This document shows, one piece after another, positions 19,710-28,704 of a stretch of DNA of 64,000 bases. Position 1 is the first letter of the stretch. Every line of letters starts with the position of its first letter. The DNA is from an uncultured Alphaproteobacteria bacterium. GTDB taxonomy: Bacteria; Pseudomonadota; Alphaproteobacteria; HIMB59; GCA-002718135. Location of the stretch: the NCBI GenBank assembly GCA_902524385.1, contig CABZCZ010000004.1, forward strand, positions 51,675-115,674. The letters run 5' to 3'. The translations under genes were made by a program, and so were the position numbers. A model generated the notes under the pieces. That model had not been told where the DNA came from. It worked only from the letters and a program-made list of their open reading frames with translations, and did no database searches.

Positions 19710-20848
19710 TGAAGAAATTTTCAATATCATCTATCTTTTCACAATTACTACTAATGTTCTTTGTTATTATCTGGATCATTCCTACCTTTGGTCTTTTTAT
19801 TAGCTCATTAAGAGATAAAGATTTGTTAGCTATAAGTGGATGGTGGACTTCTTTAACTACTACAGAAGTAAATGAAATTTATAGAATGTCAGGAATGGAA
19901 AGGCAAATTGAAGAGAATGGTTATTTCAAAATTAAAGGAAAGTTATTTGAATATAATTCAGGAAAAAAAATAGAAAGTTTTGGAATTACTTCAAAGAAAA
20001 TTAATGAATTTAATATTGGAGATGTTGCAATTTTTAAAGATGAAAGTGAAGTACTTCTTGATGAGGATGGGAATTATGAATGGAGATCAAAAACAGAATT
20101 TACAAAGAAAAAAGGTAAAAGATTATTTACTACATCATTAAGCCCTCCTGCATTTACTTTTGAAAATTACAGAGAAGTTTTATTCAAAGAAGGAATTGGC
20201 AGAGCTTTTATTAATACAATGGCAGTAGCATTACCTTCAACACTAATTCCTTTAATAATATGCTCTTTCTTTGCATATTCCTTAACTTGGATGAAATTTT
20301 ATGGAAGAGATACTTTATTAGCAATAATAATTGCGTCTTTAGTTGTTCCTCTTCAAATGTCTCTAATACCAATACTAACAATCTATAATGATTTTGGAGC
20401 ATTATTTGGAGTAGCGGCTAAGTCCTACCCTGGTGTTTGGATGGCACATACTGGTTTTGGATTAGCATCAACTACTTTTCTATTAAGAAATTTTTTAAAA
20501 AGCTTACCTAATGAAATGATGGAAGCTGCCAAAGTTGATGGTGCTTCTCATTATGATATTTTTTTACGCATAATTATTCCTCTTTCTATACCAGCTTTTG
20601 CTTCAATATTTATTTTACAATTTTTATGGTGTTGGAATGATCTTTTAGTAGGTTTAGTATTTTTAGATCAGATTCCAAGTGAAATAATATTAACCGCAAA
20701 ATTAAAAGAATTGCTTGGATCTAGGGGTGAAAATTGGGAAATTTTAACCACTGGAGCTTTTGTATCAATGACCGTACCTTTATTTATCTTTTTTGCCTTA
20801 CAGAGATATTTTATACGAGGTTTAGTAGCTGGATCAGTTAAAGGGTAA
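19709..20848 (+). CDS. aglG: Sugar ABC transporter permease (AglG-like, with large periplasmic insertion)
   Basis: 'EMMEAAKVDGASHYDIFLRIIIPLSIPAFASIFILQFLWCWNDLLVGLVF'; insertion around residues 45-150 is typical of AglG. Confidence 0.87.
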   Translation: MKKFSISSIFSQLLLMFFVIIWIIPTFGLFISSLRDKDLLAISGWWTSLTTTEVNEIYRMSGMERQIEENGYFKIKGKLFEYNSGKKIESFGITSKKINEFNIGDVAIFKDESEVLLDEDGNYEWRSKTEFTKKKGKRLFTTSLSPPAFTFENYREVLFKEGIGRAFINTMAVALPSTLIPLIICSFFAYSLTWMKFYGRDTLLAIIIASLVVPLQMSLIPILTIYNDFGALFGVAAKSYPGVWMAHTGFGLASTTFLLRNFLKSLPNEMMEAAKVDGASHYDIFLRIIIPLSIPAFASIFILQFLWCWNDLLVGLVFLDQIPSEIILTAKLKELLGSRGENWEILTTGAFVSMTVPLFIFFALQRYFIRGLVAGSVKG

Positions 20849-20951
20849 ATACTAAAAAGTATTGATTTTTCAACAAATATACCTTTAAATATTATTATAT
20901 TTGTATGATGATGTATTCATACACTTGAAAGATCGCTCAAAGGAGGATGAA

Positions 20952-22031
20952 GTGGCAGATATAAATATAAATACTGTTAATAAATATTTTGGAGAAGTCC
21001 ATGTAATTAAAGATGTTTCTCTTGATATAAAAAGTCAATCATTCACAGTTCTAGTTGGTCCAAGTGGTTGTGGTAAATCAACTATGTTAAGAATGATAGC
21101 GGGACTGGAAGACATAAATTCAGGTACAATTTCAATTGATGGACAAGTAGTAAATGATTTACCACCAAAGCAAAGAAATATTGCAATGGTGTTTCAATCG
21201 TATGCATTATACCCTCACATGACTGTATTTGATAATATGGCTTTTGGTTTGAAGTTAGAAAAAAGATCAAAAGATGAAATTAATGAAAGAGTTAATGAAG
21301 CAGCAAGAATTCTTCAAATAGAAGATTATCTTAAAAGAAAACCAAAACAACTTTCAGGTGGTCAAAGACAGCGTGTTGCTATAGGAAGAGCAATTACTAG
21401 AAAGCCAAAAGTATTCTTATTTGATGAACCACTTTCAAACCTTGATGCTGCATTAAGGGTTCAAATGAGAGTTGAATTAGCAAAACTGCATAATGAACTA
21501 GAAGCAACAATGATCTACGTTACACACGATCAGACAGAAGCTATGACCCTAGCTGATGATATTGTTGTACTTGATACAGGTATAGTTTCACAAAAAGGAT
21601 CACCACTAGAACTTTATGATAAACCAAATAATATGTTTGTAGGTGGATTTATTGGATCACCAAAAATGAACTTTATTTCAAGTAAAATATTAAGCAAAAG
21701 TTCTGATGTTACAGAAGTTGATATTATGGGAATGTCAAAAATATCTGTCTCTAAAATGTCAGCGTCATCCTCAGAGGGTGATTCAGTAACTTTAGGCATT
21801 AGACCTGAGCACTTACTAGTAAATGGTGATGCAGATGGATCTTGGGAAAGTAAAGTATTTGTTGTAGAAAAGCTTGGTGACGTTTCTTACCTATACCTTG
21901 AAAAAGATGGAGAGCCATTAGTTGCTGAAACTGAAGGACATTCAGAAGTCAAAGTTGGTGATACTGTTAAAGTCGGATTCCCTGCTGAAAGATGTCAATT
22001 ATTTGATAGTTCAGGACAAGCATTTAAATAA
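20952..22031 (+). CDS. aglK: Sugar ABC transporter ATP-binding protein (AglK/UgpC/MsiK type)
   Basis: Walker A 'GPSGCGKST', 'LSGGQRQRVAIGRAI', Walker B 'VFLFDEPLSNLDAALRVQMR', C-terminal TOBE 'GIRPEHLL'. GTG start at 20952 after AGGAGG (20941-20946). Confidence 0.92.
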   Translation: MADININTVNKYFGEVHVIKDVSLDIKSQSFTVLVGPSGCGKSTMLRMIAGLEDINSGTISIDGQVVNDLPPKQRNIAMVFQSYALYPHMTVFDNMAFGLKLEKRSKDEINERVNEAARILQIEDYLKRKPKQLSGGQRQRVAIGRAITRKPKVFLFDEPLSNLDAALRVQMRVELAKLHNELEATMIYVTHDQTEAMTLADDIVVLDTGIVSQKGSPLELYDKPNNMFVGGFIGSPKMNFISSKILSKSSDVTEVDIMGMSKISVSKMSASSSEGDSVTLGIRPEHLLVNGDADGSWESKVFVVEKLGDVSYLYLEKDGEPLVAETEGHSEVKVGDTVKVGFPAERCQLFDSSGQAFK

Positions 22032-22050
22032 TAGAATCGTTCTAATAATT

Positions 22051-22068
22051 GCCCCTTATATTAGGGGC
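22051..22068 (+). terminator. Short GC stem-loop after aglK (weak terminator candidate)
   Basis: gcccct-tatattt-like loop-aggggc, followed at a distance by CCTTTTTT. Confidence 0.4.
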
Positions 22069-22128
22069 TATACATTCCTTTTTTAAAAATTTTCAGTAAG
22101 TATCATAATTTTAAACTATTATATTATT

Positions 22129-22191
22129 GGGCAGAGGGTTCATATTATTTCCTCCTATAAGAAGTATTCCTCTTATAAAACTTTTCTGCCC
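22129..22191. other. Structured convergent intergenic element (nested hairpins)
   Basis: Outer stem gggcagaggg (22129-22138) with cttttctgccc (ending 22191), 7 Watson-Crick plus 3 G-U pairs; inner stem tataaga (22156-22162)/tcttata (22171-22177); CCTCC at 22151-22155. Confidence 0.5.
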
Positions 22192-22226
22192 ACCAAATTT
22201 GAAAAGTTATTTAAGAGGGATACAAA

Positions 22227-23378
22227 TTATAGTTTTTGTTTAGCAGTCCAAGAATTTTTCTTATTTTTAGGAATATGATTATTAAGTGTTAAGAGAACAT
22301 TTTCAGCTAATTTCCTGTAAGTTGTTAATTTTCCTCCATAGATGCTTATTAATGGTGCTTGTGAGCCAACCTCGTTTAAGTCGAATATATAATCTCTAGT
22401 AACTTTTGAAGCTTCTTTGAAATCCTCAATAAGAGGCCTAATTCCAGAATAAGAACTTACTATATCATCTCTTGATATTTGTTTAACAAAATATTTATTT
22501 ACTGAATTTAGTAAATAATCAATTTCACTTTCGTCAATTTTAGGATTTTCTGGTGAAAAAACTTCTGTTTCAGTAGTGCCAATAAGTGAATATTCATCTT
22601 TGTACGGTATTACAAAAATTATTCTGTTATCTTCATTTTGTAGAGTGAAAGCTTTTTTCTGATTATAAAGCCTTTTAGTAATTATATGACTACCTTTTAC
22701 TAGTCTAATTGATTTATTCGTATTTAATTTAATAACATTACTTAAAACATTATTTATCCAAGGTCCTGCAGCATTTATAAGAATTTTAGATTTAAGTATG
22801 GTATTATCATCTAGAATTACATCCCAAATATTTTTATTTCGTTTTGCATTAACAACTTTTCTATTTTCAATAATTGTAGCGCCTCTATTCTTTGCATCTT
22901 CCACATTTAACTCAACAAGTTTTTTATCATCAACCTGTAAATCATAATATTGAAAACCAATTTTAAACTGATCTTTTAAAACATAAGGAATTTCCTCTTT
23001 AATATTTATTGTTGAAGATTTTGGTATAGTCATTTTACCACCAATATTGTCATATAAAAACAATCCAAATTTAATTAACCATTTAGGTCTTAGAGATTTT
23101 TGATGAGGTATAATAAAAGGTAATGGAGTTGTAATATCACCAGCAATTGTTTTAATAACTTCTCTTTCCTTTAAAGATTCACGTACGAGGCGAAATTCAT
23201 AATTTTCAAGATACCTTAGTCCTCCATGTATTAACTTTGTAGACCAAGAAGAAGTAGCAGAACCAACTCTATTCTTTTCTACCAAACAAACTTTTAAATT
23301 TCTTCCTGATGCATCTCTAACAATTCCAGCACCATTAATGCCGCCACCAATAACTAAAATATCAAAAGTTTCATTCAT
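22227..23378 (-). CDS. FAD-dependent glycerol-3-phosphate dehydrogenase (GlpD-like), short form lacking the C-terminal domain
   Basis: 'FDILVIGGGINGAGIVRDASGRNLKVCLVEKNRVGSATSSWSTKLIHGGLRYLE', 'IYGGKLTTYRKLAE'; ORF ends at '...NSWTAKQKL'. Confidence 0.85.
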   Translation of the reverse strand: MNETFDILVIGGGINGAGIVRDASGRNLKVCLVEKNRVGSATSSWSTKLIHGGLRYLENYEFRLVRESLKEREVIKTIAGDITTPLPFIIPHQKSLRPKWLIKFGLFLYDNIGGKMTIPKSSTINIKEEIPYVLKDQFKIGFQYYDLQVDDKKLVELNVEDAKNRGATIIENRKVVNAKRNKNIWDVILDDNTILKSKILINAAGPWINNVLSNVIKLNTNKSIRLVKGSHIITKRLYNQKKAFTLQNEDNRIIFVIPYKDEYSLIGTTETEVFSPENPKIDESEIDYLLNSVNKYFVKQISRDDIVSSYSGIRPLIEDFKEASKVTRDYIFDLNEVGSQAPLISIYGGKLTTYRKLAENVLLTLNNHIPKNKKNSWTAKQKL

Positions 23379-23385
23379 TCTTAAA

Positions 23386-23976
23386 TTAAATAAATCTATT
23401 AATTTCTTTAGTTATTATTTCAGGGTTAGTTAAATGTATAGTTAAAAAACGAAGTTTATTTGCAGTTTCAATATTCTCTTTTTTATCATCTATAAATACA
23501 GTTTCTTCTGGAATTAGATTAAAACGACTGATAGCTAAATTATATATTGCTGCATCAGGCTTAACTAATTTTTCTTTTCCAGAAATTATCAAGCCATCAA
23601 ATTTATTTAAGAATGGATATTTTTTATCCATTCCTTGAAATGTTTCCCAAGACCAATTTGATAAAACATAACACTCATATTTTTTATTTTTCAAATCAGC
23701 TAAAACATTGACTGAATGCTGAAATATTTTCCTGAACATTCTATGATGATTTTTATAATATAATTTTATTTTATCTTCGTAATCAGGATAATTCTTTATT
23801 AGATCAGTTTCTGCATCTTTTATGAGTCTTCCAGCATCTTGTTTGATATTCCATTCATCATTGCAAATATAATTAAGGAAATTATCTCTTTCTTGTTTGT
23901 CGTTAAATATATCTTTATAAAAATAATGAGGGTCCCAATCAAAAAAAACACCACCTAAATCAAAAAGAAATTTCAT
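23386..23976 (-). CDS. HAD-superfamily hydrolase (YihX-like)
   Basis: 'MKFLFDLGGVFFDWDPHYFY', 'CYVLSNWS', 'KPDAAIYNLAISRFNLIPEETVFIDDKKENIETA'. Confidence 0.87.
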   Translation of the reverse strand: MKFLFDLGGVFFDWDPHYFYKDIFNDKQERDNFLNYICNDEWNIKQDAGRLIKDAETDLIKNYPDYEDKIKLYYKNHHRMFRKIFQHSVNVLADLKNKKYECYVLSNWSWETFQGMDKKYPFLNKFDGLIISGKEKLVKPDAAIYNLAISRFNLIPEETVFIDDKKENIETANKLRFLTIHLTNPEIITKEINRFI

Positions 23977-24008
23977 GTATAAATATTTTGTTTATAAATA
24001 AATATTAA

Positions 24009-24869
24009 ATGAGTGAATTAATAGACTATATTCAAATAGAAATACACAATACATATAAAAAAAAATATTCCAAAAAGTACATAGAAGATAAATTAGTTCC
24101 AATTATAAAATATATTTGTTCTAGTAAATCAAAAAAATTCTTATTTGGAGGCTCGCAAGGTATTGGAAAATCATCATTTATTAATATTATCTCTAAAACT
24201 ATTGAAAAATTTTATAATAAGAAAATACTATTGCTAAGTTTAGATAATTATTATTTATCAAAAAAGGAAAGATTACTATTATCAAAAAAAATACATCAAT
24301 TGTTGGTAATTAGAGGTGTTCCAGGAACACATGATATTAAAAATTTGATTAAAAATATTAAACAATTTAATAAAAGTAAATACCCCATCACTACCCCCCT
24401 ATTTGATAAATTGATTGATGACAAGTCTAATTCAAAAAAAATAACTAAAACTAAATGTGATATTCTTTTCTTAGAAGGGTGGTGTTGTGGAAGTTCAGAA
24501 ATTCCAAAAAAAATTCTTCACAAGAATATAAATAAATTAGAAAAAATTAAAGATCCAAAAAATCAATGGAGAAACTTTTATAATAATAAATTAAAATTTG
24601 AATATAAAAAATTATTTAAACTTTTTGATGAACTTATTTTTTTGAAAACATCCTCTTTTGATAATGTTTTTAAATGGCGATTAAATCAGGAAAAAACTAA
24701 TCAATCAAAAAATAAAAGATCAAAAAGAATGACTCCGAATGAAATTAAAGTTTTTATTCAACATTATGAGAAAATAACTAAATGGATGCTAATGGATTTA
24801 AACAAAAAAGCTCAAGTTGTTATTAAATTTGAAAAAAATCATAAAATTTCCTCAATAAATTTTAACTAG
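24009..24869 (+). CDS. P-loop kinase, D-glycerate 3-kinase (GLYK)-like
   Basis: 'FGGSQGIGKSSF' P-loop, 'RGVPGTHD', 'FLEGWCCG' are characteristic of the plant-type glycerate kinase family. Confidence 0.78.
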   Translation: MSELIDYIQIEIHNTYKKKYSKKYIEDKLVPIIKYICSSKSKKFLFGGSQGIGKSSFINIISKTIEKFYNKKILLLSLDNYYLSKKERLLLSKKIHQLLVIRGVPGTHDIKNLIKNIKQFNKSKYPITTPLFDKLIDDKSNSKKITKTKCDILFLEGWCCGSSEIPKKILHKNINKLEKIKDPKNQWRNFYNNKLKFEYKKLFKLFDELIFLKTSSFDNVFKWRLNQEKTNQSKNKRSKRMTPNEIKVFIQHYEKITKWMLMDLNKKAQVVIKFEKNHKISSINFN

Positions 24870-25324
24870 AAGAAAATCCATCGTTTTACAGAGTCACAAT
24901 ATCTTTCAAATTCATCTCCAAATTTATCTTTTAAATACTTTTCTTCTTCATATATTACAAAATTATTTAACCAAAAAAATAATCCTATAGAGCAAAGAAA
25001 ATACATGATATTTTCAAAAGTAAGAAACATTCCAAAATGAAATAAAACAAAACATAGATAAATTGGGTTTCGAGAATAAGCAAAAATTCCGGTTTTTATA
25101 ATTTTATTTGTTTCAGTTTGTGGGAGTAATTTCTCTTCATGAGCCTTAAATGCATTTCGTGAAGAAAAAAATACAATAGGCATTAATATTAAAATTAATA
25201 TTCCTAAAAGATTAAGGATATACAAAATTGGATATTTAGGAAAAATAAACTCACCTAAAATGTAGGAGGCTATTAAAAGATAGACTGAAATATAAAGTGG
25301 ATTTCCTTTTACATCTGGTCCCAT
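24866..25324 (-). CDS. Isoprenylcysteine carboxyl methyltransferase / PEMT-like membrane methyltransferase
   Basis: 'TGIFAYSRNPIYLCFVLFHFGMFL', 'YEEEKYLKDKFGDEFERYCDSVKRWI'. Confidence 0.88.
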   Translation of the reverse strand: MGPDVKGNPLYISVYLLIASYILGEFIFPKYPILYILNLLGILILILMPIVFFSSRNAFKAHEEKLLPQTETNKIIKTGIFAYSRNPIYLCFVLFHFGMFLTFENIMYFLCSIGLFFWLNNFVIYEEEKYLKDKFGDEFERYCDSVKRWIFF

Positions 25325-25984
25325 TTAAAGTTCCTCTATTGCCTTACCTAGACTTTCATAATCACTAAATACATTCAAAGCACCATTGTCAAATAATTCA
25401 TTTTTATCTCTATTTGAAAGCCAATGTTTTCCTGCAGTAAGACCAAATACTTTTACTTTTGCAGCAGTAGCTGCTTTTACACCTACTCCACTATCTTCAA
25501 TAATGACAGTTTCTTCTCTATTAAGTGAATTATCATTTAAAACCTTTAAGTATATATCTGGGTCTGGTTTTGGTCTTTTAACCATATCAAATGAGTAAAT
25601 CTGATCACTTAAAAAAAATTTATCTAACCCAACAAGCTTCAATCCATCCAGAATTCTATCCTTATTACTGTTAGATCCAATAAAGTGATTTCTATCTGAT
25701 TTACAAATATACTCTTTTGCACCATCAACTAGTTTTAAATCCCTGAAATAAACTTCTGAAACAATATCAAAAATTTCGTTTGTAAATTTTTCTTTGTTCT
25801 CAATCTTATATTTAGAAGATAATAAATCTATTACTTCAACAGTTTTTTTTCCAGCATATTTATAAAATTGCTCCTCTTTAATTGATTTATCAAATTTACT
25901 AAAATATTTGGAAAATGCTTTAGAAGCTAACACTTCACTGTCAACTACTACTCCATCAAAATCAAAAATTATATTATTAATCAT
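25325..25984 (-). CDS. HAD-family phosphatase (beta-phosphoglucomutase-like)
   Basis: 'NIIFDFDGVVVDSEVLASKAF', 'KPDPDIYLKVLNDNSLNREETVIIEDSGVGVKAA'. Confidence 0.9.
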   Translation of the reverse strand: MINNIIFDFDGVVVDSEVLASKAFSKYFSKFDKSIKEEQFYKYAGKKTVEVIDLLSSKYKIENKEKFTNEIFDIVSEVYFRDLKLVDGAKEYICKSDRNHFIGSNSNKDRILDGLKLVGLDKFFLSDQIYSFDMVKRPKPDPDIYLKVLNDNSLNREETVIIEDSGVGVKAATAAKVKVFGLTAGKHWLSNRDKNELFDNGALNVFSDYESLGKAIEEL

Positions 25985-27087
25985 TATGTTATTTCTGTCT
26001 TTTTATAATCTGATTTATCTAACCAGTCAGGATTAATATCAATACCCCAGCCAGGAGTATCTTCAATTTTAACCATTCCATTTGATATTTTAAACGGATC
26101 ACCTAAAAATAAATTCCGTTGCCAAGGATAATAATCTTTACCCTCAATCGAAAATTCAAGATAGGGTCCTGAGTTATTTATTGCTTTTAAAAAATGCATT
26201 GTACAAATTGTTACTAAAGATAAATTAGCTGTATGTGGAGTACATATAAAACCACCCTTTTCAATAATTTTAGCGACCTTCAAAGCTTTTGTTAATCCTC
26301 CCATATACATGACGTCTGGCTGAAAAATATTTACAATTTTTCTTTTAACCATATCTCTCCAAATTCTAAGATCACAATCTTGCTCCCCACCAGTAACATC
26401 TATCTTCAAACTATTAGTAACTTTTTTAGTTTCTTCTGGTTTCCAGTAAGGACAAGGTTCTTCAAAATGAGTAACATCATTATCTTCTAAAAGTTTACCA
26501 ATTTCTATTGCTTGAATAGAACTATAACAACTGTTTGCGTCAACCATTTTAATTACACTTTTATCTAAAGTCGAATTTATTGTTTTTACTATACTAGGTG
26601 TTCTTCCTTCCCATTCATCAACTCCCCTTCCACATTCAGAACCAACTCTAAATTTAAATGCATCAACACCCTTTTCATCAAAGAGTTTTTTAAATCTATT
26701 TGCTTCGTCGTCTGGTGTAATATCTCTTTTCATAGATGAACCATAAATTCTTAAATTACCTGGAGACCCTCCTATCAATGAAACTACAGGCTTACTTTCA
26801 ATTTTACCTTTCAAATCCCACAACGCTGTATCTAAACCAGCAATTGCACGCAAAAGATATGATCCTGGAAATTTATGCTCTCTTTCAAAGATAAAATCTT
26901 CTAAATCATCAAAATCAAAATATTCTTTTCCTAAAACCCAAGGTGCTACTTGTTTATGAAAAATTTGAGCTGTGATATCCGCATGATAAGTTGACATTTG
27001 ACCATAACCAATTGAGCCATCTTCAACTGTAATTTTTACAAAACTTACATATGGTTTTGTAAATGTTTCAAGTTTAACTATTTTCAT
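25984..27087 (-). CDS. Mandelate racemase/muconate-lactonizing enzyme family (enolase superfamily) dehydratase
   Basis: 'AIAGLDTALWDLKGKIESKPVVSLIGG', 'KMVDANSCYSSIQAIEIGKLLEDNDVTHFEEPCPYW', 'GGEQDCDLRIWRDMVKRKIVNIFQPDVMYMGGLTKALKVAKI'. Confidence 0.9.
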   Translation of the reverse strand: MKIVKLETFTKPYVSFVKITVEDGSIGYGQMSTYHADITAQIFHKQVAPWVLGKEYFDFDDLEDFIFEREHKFPGSYLLRAIAGLDTALWDLKGKIESKPVVSLIGGSPGNLRIYGSSMKRDITPDDEANRFKKLFDEKGVDAFKFRVGSECGRGVDEWEGRTPSIVKTINSTLDKSVIKMVDANSCYSSIQAIEIGKLLEDNDVTHFEEPCPYWKPEETKKVTNSLKIDVTGGEQDCDLRIWRDMVKRKIVNIFQPDVMYMGGLTKALKVAKIIEKGGFICTPHTANLSLVTICTMHFLKAINNSGPYLEFSIEGKDYYPWQRNLFLGDPFKISNGMVKIEDTPGWGIDINPDWLDKSDYKKTEIT

Positions 27088-28703
27088 AAATTAAATCTTT
27101 TTAAATCCTCAATAATAAATTTACTTCCAAGATTAGCAAGCATCATTACAGGGGCATTTATATTACCAGAAGTTATATTTGGAAAAACAGATGCATCAGC
27201 AATCCAAAGATTCTGCATTCCATGAACTTTTAATCTTTCAGAGACAACTCCCTTTTTAGGATCCTCATCCATTTTACAAGTACCACATGGGTGATAGATA
27301 GAAACTGCATTAGATTTAAAGTGATCGATCATTTCTTCTTCAGTAGCATTCAAAAGATCATGCGTAACACTTTCATTTCTTATTTTTTTTATACTATTTG
27401 TATTTGCCAAAACTTTAGAAAAATTAATTGCACATTTTACATCATATATATCTTCTTCATGCGATAGAAAATTTGGATCAATCACTGGAGCATCATCAAA
27501 ATTAGGAGAGTTCAATCCAACTCTACCCAAACTTTTTGGTCGACAAGAATTATAGCCAATAATAAAACCATTAAATTTGTCAGTTTTTAGTAGAGGTCTC
27601 TTATTTTTATGAGTGATAGAATAAGTTAACGGATTAAAATATATCTGTAAATTGGGATAATGATGTTTTGAATTCCAATTTACATATCCCCCAGACTGAT
27701 TAATACTTAGTGATAATGGTCCTTTCCTATTATAAATATATCTTAATACAGAAGTAATTCTGCCTGGCCAAGTTCCTAAAGATTTATTTAGTGAATGATG
27801 ATTAGTTTTAAATAAATAATCTAATCCAAGATGATCCTGAAGATTTCTTCCAACATTAGAATTATCAATTATTATTTCTTTATTAAATTGTTTTAAATAC
27901 TCTTTGTCACCAATACCAGAATGCATTAACAAGTAAGGTGTCATTATAGAACCAGAGCATAAAATTGCTCCGTGAGATAGATTTATTATTTGTTCTACTA
28001 ATTTATTTTGAATTTTAATACCAGTAATTTTTTTATCTTTAATAATTAAATTATTTACTAGAGTATTGTCTAGTATAGTCAGCCTAGGGTTTTTTAATAC
28101 AGGTTTTAAAAATACTTTTGATGATGAATGTCTAGTACCGTTGTAGGTATTAATATTATAATGACCTACTTGATTTTCGATTGATGTAGTTAAATTTGTA
28201 TTTTTTTTAATACCAATTTCATTACTAGCATTAAAAAAATATTCTAAAATTGGATGATGATGCTTACTTACATTATTTACTGGAATCTTTTCTTTTGTAA
28301 GAAATTCTTTATCATGAATTATTTGTTGCTCCATAGAACTGTAAACTTTTTTTATATTTTCATAACTCCATTCCTTTTTACTACCCCAATTCTCATAATC
28401 TGTTTCTAATCCTCTTGCATAAACCATTGCATTTATTGAGCCAGAGCCGCCTAAGACTTTACCTCTCGGATAATATATTTGCCTATTGAATAAATTATCT
28501 TGTTTTTCTGAATAGAAGTTCCAATTAATTTTTTTATTATAAAATGTCATTCCATAACCAAGAGGAACGTCAATAATAGGATTGTTATCTTTGGGACCAG
28601 CCTCAATAAGGGCTATATTAAAATTAGTTTTACTCAGAAGTTTATTTGCTATTATACTTCCTGCAGAACCTGCGCCAATAATTGCTATATCAATATTATT
28701 CAA
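27084..28703 (-). CDS. GMC-family oxidoreductase (choline dehydrogenase-like)
   Basis: 'DIAIIGAGSAGSIIANKL', 'YPRGKVLGGSGSINAMVYARGLETDYENWG', 'SIYHPCGTCKMDEDPKKGVVSERLKVHGMQNLWIADASVFPNITSGNINAPVMMLA'. Confidence 0.95.
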   Translation of the reverse strand: MNNIDIAIIGAGSAGSIIANKLLSKTNFNIALIEAGPKDNNPIIDVPLGYGMTFYNKKINWNFYSEKQDNLFNRQIYYPRGKVLGGSGSINAMVYARGLETDYENWGSKKEWSYENIKKVYSSMEQQIIHDKEFLTKEKIPVNNVSKHHHPILEYFFNASNEIGIKKNTNLTTSIENQVGHYNINTYNGTRHSSSKVFLKPVLKNPRLTILDNTLVNNLIIKDKKITGIKIQNKLVEQIINLSHGAILCSGSIMTPYLLMHSGIGDKEYLKQFNKEIIIDNSNVGRNLQDHLGLDYLFKTNHHSLNKSLGTWPGRITSVLRYIYNRKGPLSLSINQSGGYVNWNSKHHYPNLQIYFNPLTYSITHKNKRPLLKTDKFNGFIIGYNSCRPKSLGRVGLNSPNFDDAPVIDPNFLSHEEDIYDVKCAINFSKVLANTNSIKKIRNESVTHDLLNATEEEMIDHFKSNAVSIYHPCGTCKMDEDPKKGVVSERLKVHGMQNLWIADASVFPNITSGNINAPVMMLANLGSKFIIEDLKRFNL

Positions 28704-28704
28704 A

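Noticed and set aside
24009-24869. Lys-rich P-loop ORF considered as a possible phage or defence ATPase
   Set aside because: 'RGVPGTHD' and 'EGWCCG' motifs fit D-glycerate 3-kinase; no mobile-element context.
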